A DNA stretch of 64,000 nt from Candidatus Poribacteria bacterium (lineage in GTDB: Bacteria; Poribacteria; WGA-4E; WGA-3G), in assembly GCA_022825825.1 (NCBI GenBank), contig JAJDWA010000005.1:1-64000 (forward strand). Direction: 5' to 3'. The notes under the pieces are model-generated. The model was not told the DNA's origin. It saw nothing but the letters and a program-made list of their open reading frames with translations, and did not search any database. The position numbers and the translations under genes were made by a program. Each line of letters begins with the position of its first letter. The stretch's first letter is position 1. Below, one piece after another: positions 8,737-17,856 of this stretch.

Positions 8737-9798
8737 CTATTTTGGCGTGCGCCATATTAGGATACTACCGACAATACCGTATAAAATGTTTGCGCCCCAA
8801 CACGCTAAAAACGGATGAAGTTTGCCGTTCTCACTGAGTCCTTCAAGCGTCGCAAAGGAGAGTGCCCAATAGATAAAGACAAGAAAAAAAGCAATGACTA
8901 ATCCCGCAAAAAATCCTGCTTTTCCGAAACGGATTGCAATCGGCGCGCCTAACATAACAACAACCACCGCTGCAAACGGATATGCTGTTTTGTGATGCAA
9001 TTTCACCTGTTCAATCCGTGAAATCTGCCCTGCTTCCTTCTTATAGGCGATCTGTTCTTTCAGTTCCTGAATTGTCATCCCCCTTGGGTCTTTATCATTG
9101 CCGAGGAAGCGAGCTGGGTCCTCGTAGCGCTCTATTGACTTCTTTTCAAAAGTTTCATAACTGACTTCGGCTTCATTTTCAAAGTGACGAATATGTCCAT
9201 CGGTGAGTTCCCAGTGTGTCGGTGTCCACGTTGCTTCCTTCGCGAAGATTGTTCGCTCCAGCTGTCCATCTTCATCCGATTCCCAAATGGTTAATTTTCT
9301 AATTGTTTTCTCTCCTAAGTCAATCCGATATGAATAAAAGATGCGGTTACCTTTACTTTTAAAGACGAGGTGTTTTCCGTATCGAGGCGGTAGTTTTTTC
9401 TGTAAAAGATTCGCTTCATGGTAGGCAGGAGATGCAATACGGTCATAAAAAAGTGCAAAGAACGCGCAAATAACGAGTGTTACAATAACAACAGGAGCGA
9501 GAATTCGATAGACACTCATTCCACCAGCCTTCATCGCAACAAATTCGTTATTACGAATCATCCGACCAAAAACGAAAAAGATCGCAACAAAACCTGATAC
9601 CGGTACGATCTCCATTATCCGCCGTGGCGCTTGATATAGAACAATTTTCACGGCGGTAAAATAAGTGATACCTTCTTCAAAGTTTTTAATGTCTTTATCT
9701 AATAAACGAACAATAACTACCAGCGCACTAAAAAAGAAAAAGCCTGTAAAAAATGCTTTAAGATATTCTTTGATCAGATACCGGTCTAAAATATTCAA
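8737..9798 (-). CDS. lptG: LPS export ABC permease LptG-like (YjgP/YjgQ family)
   Basis: 353 aa, the family length. It starts with MNILDRYLIKEYL, the typical opening of LptF/LptG permeases, and has three N-terminal transmembrane segments, a periplasmic jellyroll part (about residues 130-255) and three C-terminal membrane segments. The partner of LptF, it forms the inner-membrane channel that LptB2 powers to extract lipopolysaccharide and pass it to LptC. Assignment as LptG rather than LptF rests on its position after the LptF-like gene and its length. The intergenic gap is 23 bases, so the pair is one operon. Confidence 0.85.
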   Translation of the reverse strand: MNILDRYLIKEYLKAFFTGFFFFSALVVIVRLLDKDIKNFEEGITYFTAVKIVLYQAPRRIMEIVPVSGFVAIFFVFGRMIRNNEFVAMKAGGMSVYRILAPVVIVTLVICAFFALFYDRIASPAYHEANLLQKKLPPRYGKHLVFKSKGNRIFYSYRIDLGEKTIRKLTIWESDEDGQLERTIFAKEATWTPTHWELTDGHIRHFENEAEVSYETFEKKSIERYEDPARFLGNDKDPRGMTIQELKEQIAYKKEAGQISRIEQVKLHHKTAYPFAAVVVVMLGAPIAIRFGKAGFFAGLVIAFFLVFIYWALSFATLEGLSENGKLHPFLACWGANILYGIVGSILIWRTPK

Positions 9799-9821
9799 GC
9801 GATTTCCCTATTTTCTAAGTA

Positions 9822-11024
9822 TTAAGATTCAGCATTTCTATTGACAACCAGCGGTATTTTGCTCTCTTTGTTTCGCCATGCGTTTAGTTTGCCTTCACTA
9901 AACATTCTGGTAATAAGTGCTATTCCGAGCACGCCGACGACAAGGTTTGGAAACCACATTGCGAGAGCGGGATGTAATTTACCGCCTAAGCCACTACTTT
10001 GCCCAATCTGCAGTAGAAGGTAATATAACAATATTATAGCTAATCCAATACCAAATCCAATCATTCTTCCGTTCTTTTGCACCATAAATCCGAGGGGTAT
10101 GCCGATGATACCAAATGCTAAGCAGGCAAACGGAAGAGCAAATTTTTTGTGGTATTCCACCTTAGCATAGCGAATTCTATTGGTAGCGTATTCAGATATT
10201 TTTTCTGGTCTCTGAGCAGCTTCCAATTTTCCGATGTGTGCCTTGAGTTCTCCAATACGCATTGTTTGCGGATGCCGTGTTTTATATTCACCACGTTGCA
10301 GGTCTTTTTTTAAATTGAGAGCCAGTTGTTGTTCCTGAAATTTGGTAATTCTGAATCCTTCGGAACCGTCAGTTAAAGGTTCATAGGTGTGTCCATCGTA
10401 AAGCGTCAACTTGGCATTGCCATCTTCAAAGCCGAGATCGGCAGATCGTGCAAGGGTAAAACGTGGTTGTCCCGGCCAAATTTCATCCCAGATTTTTACA
10501 TTCTGCAGGCGTTCTGTTTCTGGATCCGTGGATTCATACATCCAAAGTTTACCTTCCGTTTCAAGCTCCTTCATGACGGTGCCTTCTTCCAAAATGAGGG
10601 CAGGATTGTGTCTTTGGATGTCGCGTTTGAGTGAAACAGAAGCGAGTGTAGCTTTTGGGAGTACATATTCCATCAATGCCAAATCTATTACACTTAATAT
10701 TACAGTTGCGCTTAGCAGAGGTATCATAAGTTGATGGAAGCCAACCCCATGTGCCCGCATTGCCATTATTTCCGAATCTGCGGAGAGGCGCCCTAATGCC
10801 AGCAAGATTGCAACTAACGCCGCCATCGGAATTGACAGCACAACCGTTGCCGGCATTACATACAACAACGATTCAATTAGATAAAGCGGGCTTACCCCTT
10901 TCTTAACGAAAAGCTTAACAAGCCGAAAAAGTTCATCAAAAAGTATAATGCAAGTGAAACAGATAAGTGTAATTAAAAATGGTGGAATGAACTCTTTAAG
11001 ACAATAACGTGAAAGTATTTTCAT
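9822..11024 (-). CDS. lptF: LPS export ABC permease LptF-like (YjgP/YjgQ family)
   Basis: 400 aa. It starts MKILSRYCLKEFIPPFL, then has MAALVAILLALGRLSADSEIMAMRAHGV, the conserved coupling region that contacts LptB. Periplasmic jellyroll (about residues 130-280) and three C-terminal membrane helices follow. With LptG it forms the inner-membrane LPS extractor, which supports a two-membrane cell. lptB, lptC and lptA are not in this window. The short basic tail after the last helix is longer than in LptG. Confidence 0.85.
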   Translation of the reverse strand: MKILSRYCLKEFIPPFLITLICFTCIILFDELFRLVKLFVKKGVSPLYLIESLLYVMPATVVLSIPMAALVAILLALGRLSADSEIMAMRAHGVGFHQLMIPLLSATVILSVIDLALMEYVLPKATLASVSLKRDIQRHNPALILEEGTVMKELETEGKLWMYESTDPETERLQNVKIWDEIWPGQPRFTLARSADLGFEDGNAKLTLYDGHTYEPLTDGSEGFRITKFQEQQLALNLKKDLQRGEYKTRHPQTMRIGELKAHIGKLEAAQRPEKISEYATNRIRYAKVEYHKKFALPFACLAFGIIGIPLGFMVQKNGRMIGFGIGLAIILLYYLLLQIGQSSGLGGKLHPALAMWFPNLVVGVLGIALITRMFSEGKLNAWRNKESKIPLVVNRNAES

Positions 11025-11162
11025 ATTTTCTTTGTTTAGACTGACGCAATTTAACAGAATACATAAAAACTTAATCCATTAGTTGCTTTTTAGGTAGAAA
11101 ATGTTTAATAAATTTACGTTTTTTATTAGAAATTGTGTTGCGGACATGTTATCATGTTTATT

Positions 11163-11633
11163 ATGAACATTACATTAGAATCAATTCAGTTAACTGCGGC
11201 GGATTTATCAGCGTATTCGGCACGTCTGAGTTCCACCCAAGAACTTTATTCTCCGACAGCACCTGCAAAGCCAATTGCACAATTCGGTTGGCGCGATCGG
11301 TGGTGGCTGAATAATGCGCCTGCCGAGCAAGTTGTGCTAAATTATTGGTTTTTTCAATCCGCTGATGAAGCGTACACCGCAGCTGATGAAGGCCGCTTGC
11401 GGTTGTCCGCGCGCACCGTGTCAAAATTCGGTGGACACGAATCTATTTATCAGCCGGTATCCAAAGATCAGATTGAACTTGGAGATTCAGTGTGGCAAGC
11501 GGGAGCGAATTGGCTTTTCGTTCGGGACACTGTTGTTGTCCTTGTCGCCGAAATCGGCGGGCAAGTTTCCGATGAAATCACCCTTAATATAGCGCGCAGA
11601 ATTCTCGATAAAATTGAAAACGTGCTCCAGTAG
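11163..11633 (+). CDS. Hypothetical protein
   Basis: 156 aa from the ATG at 11163; the reading frame is open 30 bases further upstream. I do not recognise the family. The protein is soluble, with no signal peptide from this start, and mixes aromatic-rich beta-like stretches (WRDRWWLNNAPAEQVVLNYWFF) with an ending predicted to be helical. Its codons read cleanly as protein, and it is transcribed divergently from lptF. The pattern of a periodic WW/YW core is reminiscent of small beta-barrel or DUF6599-like proteins, but that is only a weak resemblance. Confidence 0.55.
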   Translation: MNITLESIQLTAADLSAYSARLSSTQELYSPTAPAKPIAQFGWRDRWWLNNAPAEQVVLNYWFFQSADEAYTAADEGRLRLSARTVSKFGGHESIYQPVSKDQIELGDSVWQAGANWLFVRDTVVVLVAEIGGQVSDEITLNIARRILDKIENVLQ

Positions 11634-11747
11634 GACAAATTGATGTAGATGTCGTTGACAGAGAACAGATGAGAGCGTAACAATTACCACTGCAGGTGAA
11701 AGGCACCTATCCGCTACATAGAATAAACCAAATCCGTTGTCTGTCCG

Positions 11748-12821
11748 CTACTGATAGTCTTGGAACCAATTTTCAGATTGTTCGGCTAAGTGGATGTTTT
11801 CAGCACCTCCGTAGTATCGATGTTCAAACCACGGTAACGCGTTTTCTGCGGCTGCATTTGCATTATGGAAATTGGTTGTTGCCTCATTTTCAAGAAACTG
11901 CGTAACTGAGCTGATGTCAGGATAAAAGTCAACAGCATCTTTCCATATTGCGCGCCCACACAAGAACCCGCTCGCGCCTGCTGCAGTGGCAAGTTGAACG
12001 TTTTCAATGAATTCCTCAATATCTACACCAGCGCTTAAAATGACCCACGGTAACGTTGAAGTTTCATCTAATTTCTGACAGATGTCTTTAACCTCACGCA
12101 AGTTGTAAGCAGATTCGCCTGCATAAAATGCGCGGTCTTGATATTCAGCGGTGTATTTTAAATCCGCCGGAAATTCTAATTTTAGAATATCAACCTTATA
12201 GGATGGGTCGGTAAATTCTTCAACGCTGCGGATAACCAAATCCGGTTTCTGTTTCGCAAATTCAACGCTTTTCGTTGTGCCTTCAAGCGCATAACTCACA
12301 AGCTCCAGAAGGAACGGGAGGTCATGCTTTTCACATTCATCTCCAACATGACGAACGAAAGCTTGTTGATGCTGTAAGGTAGCCTCAGAAGCATCGGGAT
12401 GATAATAAGCGAGTAGTTTGATAGCGTCTGCCCCTGCGCGCTGTGCTTTTTCAATAGTCCAATTTTCAATAGGATTAGAGAGGCGTTCATTTTCACTGAC
12501 ACCTTCGCTCACGTAACCAGATTCTTCATAAGCCAAAAGAAGCGCGACATCGCGTGGAATCTCCGTAATTGAATATGGGTGTCCGTAGATAGGGTCAGTC
12601 AAAACTGCGGTAGAATTTGGTGCAAGAATTCGTGTAATTAAAGTCTTTAGCGATGCAACATCAGAATATTTGACATTTGTTTTGTCAATGTCAAGGACTT
12701 CTGCAAGTTTGGTTACCATAGAACCGCGTTGGTCAATCGCCATCATTTTAAACTTGCCGCTTGCATCGGCGAGTTTCATGAGTCCTCTCAATTTGCCAGA
12801 TGAAATACCAGTGTTAGCCAT
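11748..12821 (-). CDS. LacD-type class I aldolase (tagatose 1,6-diphosphate aldolase-like)
   Basis: 357 aa. Strong resemblance to the LacD/YihT-type (beta/alpha)8 class I aldolases: KFKMMAIDQRGSM near residue 24, ADAIKLLAYYHPDA near 133, and the Schiff-base lysine in VDILKLEFPAD near residue 212. LacD cleaves tagatose 1,6-bisphosphate to dihydroxyacetone phosphate and glyceraldehyde 3-phosphate; related enzymes act on sulfofructose phosphate, so the exact substrate is open. It sits 18 bases after the polyprenyl synthase stop on the same strand, with no other sugar genes alongside. Confidence 0.8.
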   Translation of the reverse strand: MANTGISSGKLRGLMKLADASGKFKMMAIDQRGSMVTKLAEVLDIDKTNVKYSDVASLKTLITRILAPNSTAVLTDPIYGHPYSITEIPRDVALLLAYEESGYVSEGVSENERLSNPIENWTIEKAQRAGADAIKLLAYYHPDASEATLQHQQAFVRHVGDECEKHDLPFLLELVSYALEGTTKSVEFAKQKPDLVIRSVEEFTDPSYKVDILKLEFPADLKYTAEYQDRAFYAGESAYNLREVKDICQKLDETSTLPWVILSAGVDIEEFIENVQLATAAGASGFLCGRAIWKDAVDFYPDISSVTQFLENEATTNFHNANAAAENALPWFEHRYYGGAENIHLAEQSENWFQDYQ

Positions 12822-12839
12822 TAAAATGTATTCTCCTTA

Positions 12840-13904
12840 CTAATATTCGCGTTCAACGAAAAAGTGAATTAGGGATAAAAATAGATGTTTTGCCCTATTA
12901 TTCGGAAGGTGGGCAAAATTCTGATTAAACTTATCAGATGCTTCTTTTAATAGTGTATTAGAGCATTCTTGTGCATATTGAATAGAGTTGTATTTTTGCA
13001 TCAATTGCAGGACGCTTTGCACCTCTACTTCTGTTTTTTCAGTTCGTGGTCGTGCCATGATGTCAATAACGTTTTGCGCCTCTGACGGGGTGCATGAATT
13101 GAAGAGATGGATAAGTACAAGTGTACGTTTGCCTTCACTAATGTCCCCGGCAATTTCTTTGCCATATCTACCAACATCGCCAATTAGATTTAGGACATCA
13201 TCTTGAATTTGGAATGCAACCCCCAGAGATTTTCCGATCTCAATAAAGACATCGGTTTCATCGGCACTTGCGCCTCCAATGATCGCACCCACGCGACACG
13301 GTGTGATGCAAGTGTACCATGCAGTTTTTTGGATACACATAGTCCAATAATCGTTTTCGTTGAGATTCCATTGATTATTGTGAACCCAGCTCAGTTCAAT
13401 GTGTTGTCCTTCAACAACTTGATTGCTCAATTGTATGAATTCGGATAGTATCTGGAAAGCGAGCTCATGTCCGAGAATATCAATGTTTCTGTGAAGCAGT
13501 TCCCACATTTTACAGTGCAGTGCATCACCGACATTGATAGCCATCGGGATTCCATGCTTTTGATGTAGACACGGTTCACCACGTCGGAGTTCGGAACCGT
13601 CTTCAATATCATCGTGAATGAGGAGCCAATTCTGCAGCAGTTCAAGTGCCGCAGCAGTGTTAACAGCACGTTCAGCATCCCCACCGAATACCTCACAGAT
13701 CAGTAAGCAGAGCGCAGGTCTTAATCCTTTTCCCGCACGTCGCGGATAATCTAACATCATTTGGTATAGTTGATGGACGTCCTGGTGCTTATGGGTGGTA
13801 GGAAGAAAGTCAAAGATACATGCATCTACTTTTGTTTTGACTTCCTTAAGATATGCGGTGACGAGGTCTTTTGTTGGTGCTGGTTCACGCCCGGGTTTTG
13901 GCAT
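12840..13904 (-). CDS. Polyprenyl diphosphate synthase (FPP/GGPP synthase family)
   Basis: 354 aa. The first aspartate-rich motif is LLIHDDIEDGSELRRG near residue 93, and the second is FQIQDDVLNL near residue 228, followed by GKEIAGDISEGKRTL. These bind Mg-diphosphate of the allylic substrate and isopentenyl diphosphate. The second motif lacks the third Asp of a full DDxxD (DDVLN), as in eukaryote-type GGPP synthases. Chain length cannot be read with confidence. It opens a two-gene unit with the aldolase and has a near-consensus promoter upstream. Confidence 0.88.
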   Translation of the reverse strand: MPKPGREPAPTKDLVTAYLKEVKTKVDACIFDFLPTTHKHQDVHQLYQMMLDYPRRAGKGLRPALCLLICEVFGGDAERAVNTAAALELLQNWLLIHDDIEDGSELRRGEPCLHQKHGIPMAINVGDALHCKMWELLHRNIDILGHELAFQILSEFIQLSNQVVEGQHIELSWVHNNQWNLNENDYWTMCIQKTAWYTCITPCRVGAIIGGASADETDVFIEIGKSLGVAFQIQDDVLNLIGDVGRYGKEIAGDISEGKRTLVLIHLFNSCTPSEAQNVIDIMARPRTEKTEVEVQSVLQLMQKYNSIQYAQECSNTLLKEASDKFNQNFAHLPNNRAKHLFLSLIHFFVEREY

Positions 13905-13963
13905 GGGTCTCCTTATTTCTACTTCCAGTCGGTTCTCCTATAGTTGCATGTATCAGTTATTAA

Positions 13964-13992
13964 AGTATACTATATTGTGTAGTGAAAATCAA
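13964..13992 (-). promoter_or_regulatory. Promoter for the polyprenyl synthase-aldolase unit
   Basis: On the minus strand, TTGATT (13992-13987), a 17-base spacer, then TATACT (13969-13964), about 60 bases before the ATG at 13904. Confidence 0.5.
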
Positions 13993-14052
13993 GTTTTTTG
14001 TAAGGATGTTCCTAATGAGGCATTTCAGAAAAAGCCTATAAGTTTCAGTGTT

Positions 14053-14922
14053 TTAGAAGATTATTTTTATCAGATCATAGATGAAATTTCCTAAAACTCC
14101 ACAGATTAAACTGCCCAAGATAATTCTATGTTTACCCACAGCAGATTTCGTTTCAGTGTACTCAACAATTGGAAAAACCCATCTGGTATAGTCAAACAAA
14201 GCTTTGAATAAATGTAAGGACAGAAAGAACACGTAAACGTACGCTGCACTTTCCAATATTGCCGATATTTTCCCAAAAGTGTTACTGATCCACTCCGATG
14301 ACTTGTATGCTATTGAAAATGCAAATGGAAGCCCTCCACAAAGAACAAGTATATCATAAACACTATGTCTGTGCAGAAATCGACGACGTGTACTTTTTTC
14401 TTTGATGAAATCCGTAACTTTACGAAATACTCCGCTGACCCAATCGGAATTTAGTCCTGAAACAAAAATGTTACTTGCGTTTGGTGTAGATATTGATGGT
14501 GACAGTGATAAATTAAAAAGTTCAGATTTGGTGAAATCCAACAAAAGTTCAAAACGATTTCTGGGATACCAATCATAAAAGTTTCTTAAATCCGTCTCGC
14601 TGTTTATGTATAGACTCTTAATCTTACTTGGAAAACGGGGAGAGCCAAACACAGCTGGAATTGTACCATAAATTCTTTCATCATCTGCTCCACGAACGGT
14701 TATCTTTAATTCAAACCCAGACCTTAACAATTCTTTATCAGCAAGAATTTGTTCTATAGACCGGTCAAGTGGAACATAATAAGATATTTCTTCTTCCGCC
14801 GCTGCACGACTTGATTCTTGCAATATTTCACAGAGTGTTTTCAAATCCTCTTTGGTAAAAGCACATGTTGTAATTTGTTCCGATAATTCTGTTGTCAAGA
14901 TTGCTCGGTTTTGTTGTTCCAT
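14053..14922 (-). CDS. Hypothetical membrane protein
   Basis: 289 aa, family not recognised. The first 180 residues are soluble and acidic, with an alpha-beta pattern and a possible short coiled segment near the N-terminus (TTELSEQITTCAFTKEDL). A cluster of basic residues (KSTRRRFLHRH near 186) precedes three hydrophobic helices (about 196-215, 225-245 and 265-289). The topology suggests a cytosolic domain tethered to the inner membrane. It stands alone on the minus strand. The stop (TAG or TAA region at 14053) falls right at the end of the last helix. Confidence 0.6.
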   Translation of the reverse strand: MEQQNRAILTTELSEQITTCAFTKEDLKTLCEILQESSRAAAEEEISYYVPLDRSIEQILADKELLRSGFELKITVRGADDERIYGTIPAVFGSPRFPSKIKSLYINSETDLRNFYDWYPRNRFELLLDFTKSELFNLSLSPSISTPNASNIFVSGLNSDWVSGVFRKVTDFIKEKSTRRRFLHRHSVYDILVLCGGLPFAFSIAYKSSEWISNTFGKISAILESAAYVYVFFLSLHLFKALFDYTRWVFPIVEYTETKSAVGKHRIILGSLICGVLGNFIYDLIKIIF

Positions 14923-15138
14923 TTCAATCCTTTACACATATTATCTTCCTTGGTCAACTATTATTCAACGATATAATGTAGGTATTTGAAAGAGTATGTC
15001 CTGTCAACTGTAAATTTCCAATAGATTACTATTTCGTAAGTTAACTCTAAACATTCAGTTAGACGATCAACATTATCCATAGGAAACTTTGTTGATAAGA
15101 GAGAACACTTACAAATTAATAACGGTAAGAGAATATGT

Positions 15139-15393
15139 TTATCTGGAGAGACTAACAGCGTGATGTTCACGTTCTAATTTGACCTGATGAAAATCAAATT
15201 CAACAAGCCTAATTACGCCGGGTTCATTGTCGTAGACTACACCGATGGATGCAATTGTTTCCCCGGTTCCCGAGGGATTTTTGAATTCAATAATATCACG
15301 AATTTTCCCAGGATTTCCGTCTACAACAATCCTATCGCCAACTTTCCAATCTTTTACGCGTTGGAAGGGGATATAATTAGCCGCATCAGTCAT
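15139..15393 (-). CDS. Small hypothetical protein
   Basis: 84 aa. A strong AGGAG ribosome site lies 8-9 bases before the ATG, which supports a real gene. The sequence looks like a small SH3-like beta barrel: VKDWKVGDRIVVDGNPGKI is followed by strands with alternating hydrophobic residues, reminiscent of KOW/CarD-like modules. No function can be named. It is the only gene in a stretch of about 650 bases between the membrane protein and the LarE-like frame. Confidence 0.6.
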   Translation of the reverse strand: MTDAANYIPFQRVKDWKVGDRIVVDGNPGKIRDIIEFKNPSGTGETIASIGVVYDNEPGVIRLVEFDFHQVKLEREHHAVSLSR

Positions 15394-15574
15394 AGTTTAG
15401 GCTCCTTTTATAAGAATTGGGTTGTCAGATAAATAATTAACACCAAAATTCGGCAGTCGTTAGAGACTGGTATTACATTCTATTATACAATGTTGAGTCC
15501 CAAATATCAAATAAAATCCCCAGCTTTGGTGATGTGGCAACCCTGTAAAACGTGAAATAAAACCGATGTGTAAT

Positions 15575-15802
15575 CTACAATTCCGTTTTGTTGTCAAGAT
15601 CGAGGGCGATGAAACGAAATCCGGTGGGCTTGAGTTTTTCAACGAGAGTAGTGCGCAGTTCAAGGACACGCGCAAACTCAGAATCAGGCACCTGTATTCT
15701 TAAAACCGGTTTATGGTCAAATAACGTAGCACTTTTGAGGTTAAATTCTTGGATAAGCTGTTCTGCTTGTTCCAAGGGAGAAAGTGCTGGCTGGGTTTCC
15801 AT
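15575..15802 (-). CDS. Stand-alone domain resembling the C-terminus of LarE sulfur transferase
   Basis: 75 aa from the ATG at 15802, one base after the SDR stop codon (TAA then T then ATG), so translation is probably coupled. The residues VLRIQVPDSEFARVLEL, then LKPTGFRFIALDL, recall the end of LarE (ExsB-like) proteins, which build the nickel-pincer cofactor of lactate racemase. The ATP-pyrophosphatase half of LarE is absent, so it is either a split or shortened relative or a domain reused for something else. The similarity is judged by eye. A longer upstream start is possible but would overlap the SDR gene by 90 bases. Confidence 0.5.
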   Translation of the reverse strand: METQPALSPLEQAEQLIQEFNLKSATLFDHKPVLRIQVPDSEFARVLELRTTLVEKLKPTGFRFIALDLDNKTEL

Positions 15803-15803
15803 A

Positions 15804-16610
15804 TTATGTGCGTTTTCTCCAGTCGCTGCCTGCCATAAATCCACCATCAACGAATACCATTTGACCGGTAACAAAGTCGGACGCATTTGAGGCAAAGAAA
15901 ATCGTCAATCCTGCTAAGTCTTCGGGTTCACCCCAGCGATATGCAGGTGTGCGGTTAAGTATCCATTCGTTTCGGCTATCTTCCCGTGCAGGAGCAGTCA
16001 TCTCTGTTCGTATAAATCCCGGTGCAATCCCATTGACTTGGATATTATGCTCTGCCCATTCAACCGCAAGCAATTTGGTGAGTTGTAAGAGACCACCTTT
16101 CGCCGCAGTATATGCCACACTTGTGGGAAGCCCAATCGCTGATGTAAGGGATAAGGTATTGATAACTTTACCGCCGCCCTGTTTTTCCATGACTTTGCCA
16201 CAGGCTTTTGCCAGAAAGAATGCTCCCTTTAGGTTAACATCTGTAACGAAGTCCCAATCTTCTTCGGTGAAGTCCAATGCGGGATTTCGGACATTAACAC
16301 CCGCATTGTTCACCAGCACATCAAGTCTGCCGAAAGTATCGACGGTTTGCGCAACGAGTGAGTCAATTTCCTGAAGGTTACCAACATCCGCCTGAATTGG
16401 CAGGACGGTTCTGCCTGTTTCATCAGCAATTTGTTCAGCAACAGGCGTAAGCGTCCCCATCTCTCTACCGGCGATGACAAGTTCTGAACCTGCACCAGCC
16501 AACCCTTCAGCCATTGCCCTGCCGATACCGCGACTTGCACCGCTCACGAGACTCACTTTACCATCTAACCGAAAATGTTGGATAGTGTCCGTAGCAGATT
16601 TATGATTCAT
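15804..16610 (-). CDS. Short-chain dehydrogenase/reductase (SDR, classical)
   Basis: 268 aa. The cofactor motif VSGASRGIGRAMAEGL is near residue 18 (a TGxxxGxG type), NNAGVNV near 100, and the catalytic YTAAK near residue 167 is preceded by a serine-containing LSLTSAIGLP stretch. It ends with the typical GQMVFVDGGF motif. Classical SDRs reduce or oxidise sugars, polyols or keto acids with NAD(P); the substrate is unknown. The Arg-rich GRE after strand 2 hints at NADP. It lies in the purD operon, 14-15 bases after the VWA gene stop. Confidence 0.9.
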   Translation of the reverse strand: MNHKSATDTIQHFRLDGKVSLVSGASRGIGRAMAEGLAGAGSELVIAGREMGTLTPVAEQIADETGRTVLPIQADVGNLQEIDSLVAQTVDTFGRLDVLVNNAGVNVRNPALDFTEEDWDFVTDVNLKGAFFLAKACGKVMEKQGGGKVINTLSLTSAIGLPTSVAYTAAKGGLLQLTKLLAVEWAEHNIQVNGIAPGFIRTEMTAPAREDSRNEWILNRTPAYRWGEPEDLAGLTIFFASNASDFVTGQMVFVDGGFMAGSDWRKRT

Positions 16611-16631
16611 ACCTTATTCCATTCCAACGTT

Positions 16632-17825
16632 TTATTTCTTTTTGTTTAACTCCATTAACTTATCAGAGCTAATAGCCTTGATTTCCCCGTTATGTTCATA
16701 AGCGAGGGAAATAAGTAAATCTGCCCCCGGGGAATGCTGCGGATCAATTTCCAGTGCAACGACATAGATTCTTGCATTTTTTATATTTTTTTCACGCACT
16801 GTATCAAGAATCTTCTGCTTATCTTCTTCAATATTGTGTTTCTCATCTGTTTTAGGGAGTCCATCTGTTACCAAGACAATAACAGAAGAGTCAAATGTGA
16901 AACCCTTTTCAAGAGCAGCAAGGATATTAGTTCCCACATTATCTTGGATGCTTTCAGGCGTGAAAGTGTCAAGATACCACAAAGCACGGTTTATATTTAC
17001 TTCGTCAGCAGGTAAAAGTTTCTCACTCATCATTTTAGCCGTGGCAGAAAACGGCACAATATTAAAAGTAGACTCACTTCCGAGCATCAAAATTGAATCT
17101 TTGATCGAATTTAGAGCCAATTCCAGTTTAATTTCTAGGCCGGCAGCTTGCATACTTGCTGAAATATCAAGACAGTAAACAACATCTTGCGGGCCGTCAA
17201 GATCGTTGAGAAAATTTATGATACCGAGCGGGTCTTTGACTCCAGAACGGCCACCACCCTCAAGAAGTCCACCACCGCCGCCATCTTGAGAAAGTCCACG
17301 ATATTTGCCAGATCCGTCTCCACGTACGCGAACCCTCCCGGTAACAAGTCCTTTGCCATCGGTGCGTCCAGGCTGTGAGACGAGTCTACTTAGGTTCGAA
17401 GCTTCAGCCTCTCTTAACTTTGAATCTGTCATCAACTCAGGGACTAATTCGTTTTGCGGCGCGTTGTTAACTTCAACATCATGAATAACAATTCTTTCAC
17501 TCAGTTTGACAACTTCATCGCGCTCGTTTTTTGCAGTATCAATTTTTTTCTTTTCAGCGTCTTTCGCGAGTTTTTGGCTTGGATCAAGACGTTTTTTGCT
17601 CAGTGGTGGTTTCGGTCTAAGCTTTCGTTCCAACAGCGGATCGACTTCTTTAAATAGGTCAAAAGCGAACGCGTCTGATTGGTCGTTCGCTACCGGGCTC
17701 AAAGGTAAGAAAAGATAAACAATAGCTACAGCCATGTGAAAAATAAGTGATAGCAAAATTATTGAGCGCAACCGAGTTCTGCGCTGCTCTTTTTGAAAAT
17801 ACCGGTCTTTCATTTCATCTAACAT
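16632..17825 (-). CDS. Membrane-anchored von Willebrand factor A (VWA) domain protein
   Basis: About 397 aa from the ATG at 17825, which has GGAGG 8 bases upstream; a TTG 15 bases earlier is rejected because the ribosome site would be inside the gene. Layout: a basic cytosolic start, one membrane helix (about 22-42), a Lys/Pro/Glu-rich periplasmic stretch (about 60-110) like the TonB or TolA spacer, a glycine-rich hinge (about 160-195), and a VWA domain from about 205 to the end. The metal-site motif is DISAS near residue 220, with a VGTN threonine and a LVTDG aspartate following. VWA domains bind ligands through a metal ion. The role is unknown; the single-helix layout suggests an envelope-anchored binding protein. 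Confidence 0.75.
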   Translation of the reverse strand: MLDEMKDRYFQKEQRRTRLRSIILLSLIFHMAVAIVYLFLPLSPVANDQSDAFAFDLFKEVDPLLERKLRPKPPLSKKRLDPSQKLAKDAEKKKIDTAKNERDEVVKLSERIVIHDVEVNNAPQNELVPELMTDSKLREAEASNLSRLVSQPGRTDGKGLVTGRVRVRGDGSGKYRGLSQDGGGGGLLEGGGRSGVKDPLGIINFLNDLDGPQDVVYCLDISASMQAAGLEIKLELALNSIKDSILMLGSESTFNIVPFSATAKMMSEKLLPADEVNINRALWYLDTFTPESIQDNVGTNILAALEKGFTFDSSVIVLVTDGLPKTDEKHNIEEDKQKILDTVREKNIKNARIYVVALEIDPQHSPGADLLISLAYEHNGEIKAISSDKLMELNKKK

Positions 17826-17856
17826 TTTGGTGTCCTCCAATGATTTTAGTTAAAGT

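Noticed and set aside
14961-15170. 69-codon minus-strand frame between the membrane protein and the small SH3-like protein
   Set aside because: It starts with GTG with no ribosome site and overlaps the end of the well-supported 84-aa gene.
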